This document shows, one piece after another, positions 1 to 5,553 of a stretch of DNA of 5,567 nt (position 1 is the stretch's first letter; the number at the start of each line of letters is the position of its first letter). Below the pieces are notes generated by a model. The model made no database searches. It was not told the origin of the DNA and was given only the letters and a program-made list of their open reading frames with translations. The stretch is from Bacillota bacterium (GTDB lineage Bacteria > Bacillota > Clostridia > Acetivibrionales > DTU013): positions 1 through 5,567 of the forward strand of contig JAEZJL010000189.1 of the NCBI GenBank assembly GCA_023415815.1, given 5' to 3'. A program made the position numbers and the translations under genes.

Positions 1-94
1 CTTTCGCATCCATAGCAGATAATAGCGTTTGCACGGAGCAGATTATCTTTTTCCTGGTCTCAGCGGTTTGCAGCCGTCTATTTGAAGCGGTCAT
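1..94 (-). CDS. TetR/AcrR-family transcriptional regulator, N-terminal fragment (runs off the left edge)
   Basis: Reading leftward from the ATG at 94-92 gives 31 codons with no stop before the window edge. The peptide begins MTASNRRLQTAETRKKI and continues as an amphipathic helix (IICSVQTLLSAMDAK). A basic, Arg/Lys-rich lead-in followed by a TRxxI..a...L helix is how TetR-family repressors begin: this would be helix 1, just before the helix-turn-helix, which lies outside the window. The ATG is the only canonical start in this frame; upstream the frame has no ATG, GTG or TTG before a TAA. Only a weak AGGA lies close to it, while a strong AAAGGAGGT sits about 47 nt upstream. The gene is divergent from the enoate reductase, the usual arrangement for a TetR repressor controlling its neighbour. 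The ligand cannot be seen. The family call rests on a short stretch and could be another helical DNA-binding protein. Confidence 0.6.
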   Translation of the reverse strand, partial: MTASNRRLQTAETRKKIICSVQTLLSAMDAK

Positions 95-106
95 TGTATT
101 CCTGAA

Positions 107-137
107 CGCTGTATCGGGTTTAAAACCGGATACAGCG
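107..137. repeat. 31-bp near-perfect palindrome in the regulator's leader
   Basis: The left arm CGCTGTATCGGGTTT (107-121) and right arm AAACCGGATACAGCG (123-137) are inverted copies with 14 of 15 positions matching around a single central A. The only mismatch is at 116/128. It lies 12 bp upstream of the TetR-like start codon, inside that gene's expected untranslated leader. In DNA it has the size and symmetry of a TetR-type operator, possibly autoregulatory. In RNA it could fold into a stem-loop. No T-run follows it on either strand, so it is not an intrinsic terminator. Confidence 0.7.
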
Positions 138-140
138 GCA

Positions 141-149
141 ACCTCCTTT
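141..149 (-). promoter_or_regulatory. Strong Shine-Dalgarno sequence without a normally placed start codon
   Basis: On the minus strand this reads AAAGGAGGT, essentially a full SD sequence. The only canonical start of the TetR-like frame lies about 47 nt further on, too far for normal use. The nearest codon at good spacing (6 nt after GGAGG) is a CTG at 135-133. It opens a 14-codon frame ending in TGA at 93-91, overlapping the TetR-like ATG as ATGA. Either the site serves a leader peptide coupled to the regulator, or the intervening palindrome folds and shortens the distance to about 16 nt. Both explanations are inference. Confidence 0.4.
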
Positions 150-189
150 CCTCTTTATCCGTCAACCATTTATGTTAATATATGGCGAT

Positions 190-209
190 ATTGCTAGGTT
201 TATAGCAAT
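190..209. repeat. Inverted repeat ATTGCTA-n6-TAGCAAT
   Basis: Perfect 7-bp arms at 190-196 and 203-209 are separated by 6 bp. The repeat covers the best candidate -10 element for the leftward TetR-like gene (TATAAA on the minus strand, 199-204). A repressor bound here would block that promoter, so it is a candidate autoregulatory operator. The arms are short and AT-rich, so chance symmetry is possible. Confidence 0.4.
199..207 (-). promoter_or_regulatory. Candidate extended -10 promoter for the TetR-like gene
   Basis: The minus strand reads TGCTATAAA, an extended -10 (TGnTATAAA). No good -35 lies 16-18 bp upstream (about TAACAA), so the call depends on the extended -10. Transcription would start near 192 and give a leader of about 100 nt that includes the 107-137 palindrome. 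A weaker alternative on the same strand is TTGCAT (237-232), 18 bp, TAAAAT (213-208), directly abutting the rightward -35. Confidence 0.3.
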
Positions 210-225
210 TTTACCACATTATTGT

Positions 226-254
226 TAGACAATGCAACTCCTATAGGTTAAAAT
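226..254 (+). promoter_or_regulatory. Sigma-A-type promoter of the enoate reductase gene
   Basis: A -35 TAGACA (226-231) and a -10 TAAAAT (249-254) are separated by exactly 17 bp. Each matches the housekeeping consensus at five of six positions. Transcription should begin near 261, leaving a leader of about 56 nt. The predicted start abuts the 14-bp palindrome at 262-275, so the promoter is well placed for repression. Confidence 0.65.
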
Positions 255-261
255 AAAAATG

Positions 262-275
262 GTGAACATGTTCAC
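262..275. promoter_or_regulatory. Perfect 14-bp palindrome at the predicted transcription start: candidate repressor operator
   Basis: GTGAACATGTTCAC is a perfect inverted repeat and starts about 1 bp after the predicted transcription start of the enoate reductase. A protein bound here would block promoter clearance, a common TetR-family repression geometry. The divergent TetR-like gene is the obvious candidate. It is not a Gram-positive LexA box, because GAAC and GTTC are 2 bp apart rather than 4. Its half-site differs from that of the 107-137 palindrome, so the two may serve different proteins or functions. Confidence 0.6.
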
Positions 276-316
276 TAAAATTGTCAAAAAATGTTTGGTA
301 AACTAAGGAGGAGCAG

Positions 317-2317
317 ATGCAAGAAAAATTCAAATCACTATTTGCGCCGATAAAAATCGGCAAACTGGAGATTAACAACAGATTTTTCATGGCTCCTATG
401 GGGCCGACCGCGGAATGCGACGAACACGGCGCTTATACGGAAAAGTCCACAGAGTACTACGTTCAGAGAGCCAGAGGAGGAACCGGATTAATTATTACCG
501 GGGCAAATTGGGTCGATAATGACGTAGAGCCTCATGCACCCTGTATTTTCCCCAGCCCAACCACGCTGCCAAACCATTATGAAAAAGAGGGAAAGGAACT
601 GACCGACAGGGTGCATGCTTTCGGCAGTAAGATTTTTTGTCAGCTGACGGCAGGGCTTGGAAGATCGGCCATCCCCGGATATGTGGCGCCCGACCGTTTG
701 GTTGCCCCGAGCAGGATACATAATCGCTGGGTCCCTGAGCTCACCTGCCGCGAATTAAAAACAGAGGAGATTGAGCACATCGTCGACAAATTTGGCAAAG
801 CTGCCGCCATAGCTAAAAAGGCAGGCTTCGACGGCGTTGAAATTCACGCGCTGCACGAAGGGTATCTGCTGGATTGCTTTGCAATGAGCTTATTTAACCA
901 GCGTACCGACAAATACGGCGGAGATTTAAAAGGAAGATTGACTTTTGCAGTTGAAATTGTTCAGAAAATCAAGCAGGTATGCGGAGCTGATTTTCCGGTT
1001 ATCCTGCGTTTTTCCATAAAGAGCTACATAAAGAATTTTCGCCAGGGAGCGGTTCCGGGAGAGAAATTCGAAGAAATGGGACGTGACATTGAGGAATCGC
1101 TGGAAGCGGCAAAAATTTTGCAGGATGCCGGATACGACGCGTTTAATGCGGATGCCGGCAGTTACGATTCCTGGTACTGGTCACACCCGCCGATGTACTT
1201 TGGAAAAGGTCTGTACCTCCCATTGGCAAGACGTCTGAAGGAAACGGCAAAGGTGCCTGTCATTGTTGCGGGACGCATGGATGACATTGAAAAGTCTGTT
1301 CAGGCGCTGAATGAGGGAGTCGTCGATATGATAGGCCTTGGCCGTCCGTTACTGGCGGATCCGGAATTCGTGGATAAATTAAGAGCAAATAAAAGTGAAA
1401 TGATACGGCCCTGTCTCGGATGCCACGACGGGTGCTGCGGCCGCGTGCTGGAGGGCGGCGTAGGAAGCTGCGCCGTTAACCCCGAATGCGGGCGTGAGGT
1501 TGCGGTCGGCATAATCAAGGCCGATGAGAAAAAGAAAGTGGTTATTGCCGGCGGCGGGCCCGGAGGTATGGAGGCCGCCAGAGTATCGGCGCTCAGAGGG
1601 CACGGCGTCATCCTGCTTGAAGCCGGGGATCGTCTGGGAGGCTCTCTTGTGGCCGGAGGTGTACCGGATTTTAAAGAGGACGACAGAAGATTGGTCGAAT
1701 GGTATGAGAAGCAGCTGAATATGCTCGGAGTGGATATCCGAATGAATACGAAAGCGACCAAAGAAATGATCGCCGATCTGAAGCCGGATACGATATTTAT
1801 TTCTACAGGCTCCACTCCGATTGTTCCTCCGGCTGAAGGAATTGAAAAAGCCGTTCTTGCCCGGGATATCCTTCTTGGAAAAGAGGAGGCAGGGGATAAT
1901 GTAGCCGTTATAGGCGGGGGGCTTGTTGGCGCGGAGCTGGCCCTGCATCTCGCAAAACAGGGGAAGAAGGTCACAATTATAGAGGCGCTGCCGGATATCT
2001 TGTCTTCAGGAATAGTCCCGCCGCCGATGAACGTGTGGATGTTAAGGGATTTGCTGGCGTTTAACAAAGTGGATATCAAGGCAGGCAGCCGCCTGACAGC
2101 TGTTACGGAAAAGGGGGCGATTGTCACAAATGCCAAAGGTGACGAAACCGTTGAATGCGATCAGGTAATAATTGCAGTCGGCTATAAAGCGGACAAATCC
2201 CTGTATGAAGAAATGAAATATGACTACGATCATATCTATAACATCGGAGATTCCAGACAGGTAAGAAACATCCGCGGAGCTGTCTGGGACGCTTATGAAA
2301 TAGCGCGCGGTCTATAA
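317..2317 (+). CDS. 2-enoate reductase-like NADH:flavin oxidoreductase (OYE / 2,4-dienoyl-CoA reductase family; FMN, 4Fe-4S, FAD)
   Basis: This cytosolic flavoenzyme should transfer hydride from NAD(P)H through FAD and a 4Fe-4S cluster to FMN, which reduces an activated C=C bond. Residues 1-350 form an OYE TIM barrel. HALHEGYLL (177-185) holds His177, His180 and Tyr183; Tyr183 matches by motif the active-site Tyr of FadH. AGR (318-320) and GLGRP (340-344) fit FMN phosphate binding. Cys366, Cys369, Cys373 and Cys385 give the exact C-x2-C-x3-C-x11-C cluster motif. GGGPGG (412-417) binds FAD, and GGGLVGAE (533-540) begins a second Rossmann fold whose beta-2 ends in Glu556, favouring NADH. The C-terminal IGD (643-645) is the usual FAD-contacting motif. 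The length, 666 residues, is normal for clostridial 2-enoate reductases and FldZ-type aryl-acrylate reductases, which it resembles more than BaiCD-type steroid reductases. The start is fixed by AAGGAGG (305-311), 5 nt upstream. The substrate is unknown; cinnamate-like enoates are a guess. It is monocistronic, between its own promoter and a terminator. Confidence 0.9.
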   Translation: MQEKFKSLFAPIKIGKLEINNRFFMAPMGPTAECDEHGAYTEKSTEYYVQRARGGTGLIITGANWVDNDVEPHAPCIFPSPTTLPNHYEKEGKELTDRVHAFGSKIFCQLTAGLGRSAIPGYVAPDRLVAPSRIHNRWVPELTCRELKTEEIEHIVDKFGKAAAIAKKAGFDGVEIHALHEGYLLDCFAMSLFNQRTDKYGGDLKGRLTFAVEIVQKIKQVCGADFPVILRFSIKSYIKNFRQGAVPGEKFEEMGRDIEESLEAAKILQDAGYDAFNADAGSYDSWYWSHPPMYFGKGLYLPLARRLKETAKVPVIVAGRMDDIEKSVQALNEGVVDMIGLGRPLLADPEFVDKLRANKSEMIRPCLGCHDGCCGRVLEGGVGSCAVNPECGREVAVGIIKADEKKKVVIAGGGPGGMEAARVSALRGHGVILLEAGDRLGGSLVAGGVPDFKEDDRRLVEWYEKQLNMLGVDIRMNTKATKEMIADLKPDTIFISTGSTPIVPPAEGIEKAVLARDILLGKEEAGDNVAVIGGGLVGAELALHLAKQGKKVTIIEALPDILSSGIVPPPMNVWMLRDLLAFNKVDIKAGSRLTAVTEKGAIVTNAKGDETVECDQVIIAVGYKADKSLYEEMKYDYDHIYNIGDSRQVRNIRGAVWDAYEIARGL

Positions 2318-2375
2318 CCGGAGCGCTGTATAAGCTGCTGCCGGGATAGACAGCATGTTCCGGAGCAACAACAGG

Positions 2376-2410
2376 GCCGGCATGGCAGGAGATTGCCTAT
2401 GCCGGCTTTT
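2376..2410 (+). terminator. Rho-independent terminator of the enoate reductase gene
   Basis: GCCGGCAT (2376-2383) pairs perfectly with ATGCCGGC (2399-2406). The stem continues with GGCA (2384-2387) against TGCC (2394-2397) after a single bulged T at 2398, leaving a 6-nt loop. TTTT (2407-2410) follows at once. The stem begins 58 bp after the stop codon. The opposite strand has no T-run after the stem, so it acts rightward only. The 3' half of the stem also carries the -35 of the next promoter. Confidence 0.85.
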
Positions 2411-2421
2411 GGCGCTATAAT
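2393..2421 (+). promoter_or_regulatory. Sigma-A-type promoter of the sensor kinase, overlapping the upstream terminator
   Basis: A perfect -10 TATAAT (2416-2421) is preceded, after exactly 17 bp, by TTGCCT (2393-2398), which matches the -35 consensus at four of six positions. A second, overlapping extended -10 (TGATATAAA, 2421-2429) offers another start. Predicted transcription starts are about 2428 or 2436, giving a leader of 40-48 nt. The -35 lies within the loop and 3' arm of the terminator hairpin. Confidence 0.6.
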
Positions 2422-2475
2422 GATATAAAATGTACCTGTTTCTGTTACCCGGGCGCTTTTTAATGGGGTTTACAT

Positions 2476-5400
2476 ATGAAATTTTTTCAAAAGAGCACAT
2501 TTCATAAACTAATGGTTATTTTTATTGTTGCTGCAGCAGGATCTTTATTATTAATGAATGAAAATCCGGGCAAGCCTGCGGACGGAACTGCTATTGCACC
2601 CGTTAACGGCGCATTGGATCTATCAACCTGGAAGCCTGAAGATAACGGCTTATTAGACCTTAGCGGCGAATGGAATTTTTACTGGAACAGGCTTTTATCC
2701 TTTAACGAGATTGAAAATGCAGGCCCCGGTCTGGTCATATCCGTCCCCTCCGTATGGAACAGCTATACTGTGGAGAATAAAAAGCTTCCCGGATTCGGAT
2801 ACGGCACGTATGTTCTGAACGTCAGAAACTTCAACGCGGATACTCCGGTCGCGCTTCGCTTTGCAAATGCGGGGACGGCATACAGGCTTTACGTCAACGA
2901 GAAACTGATTGCCTCAAACGGCACGGTGAGCGCTGACAGGCAGAGGCACAAGGCGGGCTACGGGCTGAAGAAATTACAGTTCCGGCCGCCAGGCAGGCAC
3001 TTTACGATCCTTCTCCAGATATCCAATTATGAGTACTCCAAGGGCGGTATGTGGTATCCCCTTTACATCGGGACCCCGCAGGCTGTCCAGGAGCTCAATG
3101 AAGCCATAATATACAGGGACCTGTTTCTGCTCGGGGCTTTTTTGATCATGGCATTGTATTATCTGACCATTTATCTCATGAGAAGGGATTACAAGGGGAG
3201 CCTGTATTTTGTGCTCCTGTGCCTTATCGCGATTGTCAGGACGCTGATAACCGGGGAATATATGGTCTATAAAATATTTCCCTTTGTCGGGTTCAAAGGG
3301 ACCGTAATGCTTGATTTTCTGTCTCTGTACTGGTTCCCGGCGGTCTATGTGCAATTGTGCCGTAATCTGATATCCCGGAAAGCATCTGCTAAATTTATTA
3401 AAATTCTGATAGGCTTCGGATGCGTTATGACAGCGGTAACCTTCACAACCCCGGTCTTCATTTTTGCTAGCTCATTCTACTTAAACGCCGGAATCATAGT
3501 CGCTGTCGTAATATATGTCATTATTTCCGCCGTACGAAGCTTCGGAGACCAGCCTGCGGACGCCTCCGTCATCCTTTTGGGCAGCTTTGCCATGATATTG
3601 GGGGTGATTCACGATACGCTGTACAACAATAACCTGATAGAAAGCCGTTTTGGCGAAATATCGGCAAGCTGCTTTTTAATACTTATTTCTTTATCGGCAT
3701 TCCTGCTGGCCAAAAGGTATTCGAAGGACTTTAAGTATTCGGAGTTTTTGTCTGACAAGCTGTCGAAGCTGGATAAGCTGAAGGATGAATTCCTCGCCAA
3801 TACCTCCCATGAGCTGAGGACGCCGCTGAATGCCATCATCAACATAGCGGACGGCCTTTTAAGCGGGGCGGAGGGAACGATAAACGAAAAACAGGGAGAG
3901 AGCCTGAAGCTGATCGCGTCAAGCGGAAGGAGCCTTTCGGGCCTGGTCAACGATATTCTGGATTTCTCCAAAATGAAGCACGGAGACATTAAGCTGAATA
4001 TCACTGAGGTCGATTTAAAGGATTCGGCGGAAAGGGTCCTGGCGGTTTTCAAATATCTGAAGCTCTCCGAAACGGTGGATATCTTGAATACCATTCCTGA
4101 TGATTTGCCAAATGCATATGGAGACAGGGACAGGGTCAATCAGATATTCTCAAATCTGATCGGAAACGCGGCAAAATATACAGCCGAAGGGTATATCAAA
4201 ATATCGGCCGATTCGGATGCCGAATTTGTCTATGTGTCCGTAGAAGACACCGGAATCGGAATCCCCGGGGACAGGCAGGAGGATATTTTTAAATCCTTTG
4301 AGCAGGTCGAATCCTCTGAGACGGCAGCGCATGAGGGCATAGGTCTGGGACTATCCATTACGAGAAAGCTTGTCGAGCTTCACGGCGGCAGGATCTATGT
4401 GAATTCTGCGCCGGGGAAAGGCTCAACGTTTACTTTCTCACTGCCGGTTTGCAAAAGCACGCAAAAAAACGAAAAAAAGACAGTGGAAGCCAACAATCCG
4501 ACAGGCCCGGAGCTGGCTGCCAATGTGCCTCCGAACGGGCAGGACAAAGACAGGGCAAGCATTCTTGCAGTGGATGACAATCACGCCAACCTGAGGGCTG
4601 TCTCCATGATACTGGAAAAGCAAGGCTATACTGTATTGACTGCGTACAGTGCCACAGCTGCTCTGGAAGCAATAAGAAATGACGGCAATATAAATCTTGT
4701 CGTTACGGATGTCATGATGCCGAAAATTTCCGGACTGGAGCTGTGCAGGGAGATCAGAAGGCTCAAATCATTATTTGAGCTTCCGGTCCTGATGCTGACG
4801 GCAAGGACCTTAACCAATGATATTACGGCCGGTTTTGAAGCCGGAGCCAACGATTACCTGAGCAAGCCGTTTGAAGCGGACGAGCTTATCGCGAGAGTCC
4901 GGACCCTCATGGAAATGAAGGAATCCGTTGACAAGGCTCTCCGGGCGGAGCTGAAATTTCTGCAATCCCAGATACGTCCGCATTTTATCCATAACGCGCT
5001 GAACACGGTGGTATCCATATCGCGCAGGGATGCCGGCCAGGCCAGAAGGCTGCTGGTGGAATTCAGCAATTATTTAAGGTACTGCTTCGATTATGAGAAT
5101 CTGGAAGAGCTTGTGCCCCTTGAAAGAGAGCTGGAATTTGTCCGTTCTTATGTCAGCATAGAACGTGCGCGCTTCGGCGAAAGACTGAAAATGGAGTATG
5201 ACGTTGATGAATTATTATTGAGGATACCGCCGCTTATTCTTCAGCCGCTGGTCGAAAACGCCGTTATACATGGGCTTCGCACCAAGCCTGAAGGCGGGAG
5301 CATCCTTGTTTATGTTAAAAAAGGCGATCACAAAATAACGCTCGGCGTAAAGGACACCGGCATAGGAATACCCGAAGCGCTTTTGGCAGAATTGAAAGGC

Positions 5401-5553
5401 GGCCGGCGAAATACGCGGGGCGTTGGATTTGCCAACATCAATCAGCGGCTGAGCAAGCTGTACGGTGCATCCTTGCAGATTGAAAGCATTGAAGGGAAGG
5501 AAACGGATGTTTTTATGGAAATTCCGATGACGGGAGGCGCGTCAGATGCTTAG
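2476..5553 (+). CDS. Membrane hybrid sensor kinase: 7TMR-DISM sensor, HisKA kinase, receiver and LytS-type kinase in one chain
   Basis: The 1025-residue protein has seven recognisable parts. (1) A hydrophobic signal or anchor, 11-27. (2) An extracellular jelly-roll region, about 48-200, with the GEWNFYW and VPSVW patterns of 7TMR-DISM/galactose-binding-like sensors. (3) Seven transmembrane helices, about 213-233, 241-258, 275-294, 307-330, 334-352, 363-379 and 395-412. (4) HisKA with SHELRTP, phospho-His445, and an ATPase domain with Asn564, DTGIGIP (591-597) and GIGLGL (621-626). (5) A polar linker, 657-692. (6) A receiver, about 694-815, with Asp700, Asp701, phospho-Asp745, Thr775 and Lys797. 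(7) A LytS-type kinase with LQSQIRPHF, phospho-His836, and a second ATPase domain with Asn928, DTGIGIP (960-966) and GVGFANINQRL (982-992). All key residues are present, so both kinases look functional. The ligand is unknown; a carbohydrate or cell-wall fragment fits the sensor class but is a guess. The start has only a weak GGGG (2465-2468), 7 nt upstream, suggesting modest translation. The 3' end overlaps the next gene. Confidence 0.9.
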   Translation: MKFFQKSTFHKLMVIFIVAAAGSLLLMNENPGKPADGTAIAPVNGALDLSTWKPEDNGLLDLSGEWNFYWNRLLSFNEIENAGPGLVISVPSVWNSYTVENKKLPGFGYGTYVLNVRNFNADTPVALRFANAGTAYRLYVNEKLIASNGTVSADRQRHKAGYGLKKLQFRPPGRHFTILLQISNYEYSKGGMWYPLYIGTPQAVQELNEAIIYRDLFLLGAFLIMALYYLTIYLMRRDYKGSLYFVLLCLIAIVRTLITGEYMVYKIFPFVGFKGTVMLDFLSLYWFPAVYVQLCRNLISRKASAKFIKILIGFGCVMTAVTFTTPVFIFASSFYLNAGIIVAVVIYVIISAVRSFGDQPADASVILLGSFAMILGVIHDTLYNNNLIESRFGEISASCFLILISLSAFLLAKRYSKDFKYSEFLSDKLSKLDKLKDEFLANTSHELRTPLNAIINIADGLLSGAEGTINEKQGESLKLIASSGRSLSGLVNDILDFSKMKHGDIKLNITEVDLKDSAERVLAVFKYLKLSETVDILNTIPDDLPNAYGDRDRVNQIFSNLIGNAAKYTAEGYIKISADSDAEFVYVSVEDTGIGIPGDRQEDIFKSFEQVESSETAAHEGIGLGLSITRKLVELHGGRIYVNSAPGKGSTFTFSLPVCKSTQKNEKKTVEANNPTGPELAANVPPNGQDKDRASILAVDDNHANLRAVSMILEKQGYTVLTAYSATAALEAIRNDGNINLVVTDVMMPKISGLELCREIRRLKSLFELPVLMLTARTLTNDITAGFEAGANDYLSKPFEADELIARVRTLMEMKESVDKALRAELKFLQSQIRPHFIHNALNTVVSISRRDAGQARRLLVEFSNYLRYCFDYENLEELVPLERELEFVRSYVSIERARFGERLKMEYDVDELLLRIPPLILQPLVENAVIHGLRTKPEGGSILVYVKKGDHKITLGVKDTGIGIPEALLAELKGGRRNTRGVGFANINQRLSKLYGASLQIESIEGKETDVFMEIPMTGGASDA
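4464..4479 (+). other. Two in-frame -1 frameshift-type slippery heptamers in the kinase linker
   Basis: In the kinase frame, codons 663-668 read CAA AAA AAC GAA AAA AAG. They contain A_AAA_AAC (4464-4470) and A_AAA_AAG (4473-4479). The second is the heptamer used by E. coli dnaX. A -1 shift at either site reaches TGA at 4575-4577 after about 32 extra codons, giving a product of about 700 residues that keeps the sensor and first kinase but lacks the receiver and second kinase. The flanking A7 runs could also allow polymerase slippage. There is no upstream SD-like stimulator. The best downstream hairpin (GCCCG 4505-4509 with CGGGC 4536-4540) is about 25 nt away, further than usual, so use of the site is uncertain. 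Confidence 0.3.

Noticed and set aside
139..141. TTG immediately after the strong SD as the start of the TetR-like gene
   Set aside because: There is no spacer between GGAGG and the TTG, and its frame ends at the TGA at 93-91 rather than continuing into the TetR-like frame.
262..275. Gram-positive LexA (SOS) box
   Set aside because: The LexA box has GAAC and GTTC separated by four bases; here they are separated by two, so the helical spacing is wrong.
1300..2136. A 278-codon open frame on the minus strand within the reductase gene
   Set aside because: It lies wholly opposite a gene with complete cofactor motifs. Its product is Ser/Pro/Thr/Ile-rich with no recognisable domain, as expected from the antisense of a biased coding frame.
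2463..2465. Upstream ATG as an alternative start of the sensor kinase
   Set aside because: It is 13 bp before the chosen ATG, hence out of frame, and its frame stops after about 14 codons.
2447..2469. ACCC/GGGT pairing that could hide the kinase SD sequence
   Set aside because: The stem is only 4 bp with a 15-nt loop, too weak to propose as a regulatory structure.
3535..3544. CGAAGCTTCG palindrome within the kinase gene
   Set aside because: A 10-bp palindrome inside coding sequence of this length is expected by chance and has no supporting context.
3609..4139. A 176-codon open frame on the minus strand opposite the HisKA region
   Set aside because: It is Ser/Leu-rich with no recognisable domain and lies entirely antisense to a strongly supported kinase domain.
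4395..4672. Several overlapping 60-80-codon minus-strand frames opposite the kinase linker and receiver
   Set aside because: They are short, mutually overlapping, Cys/Pro/Ser/Phe-rich and antisense to coding sequence, with no recognisable domain.
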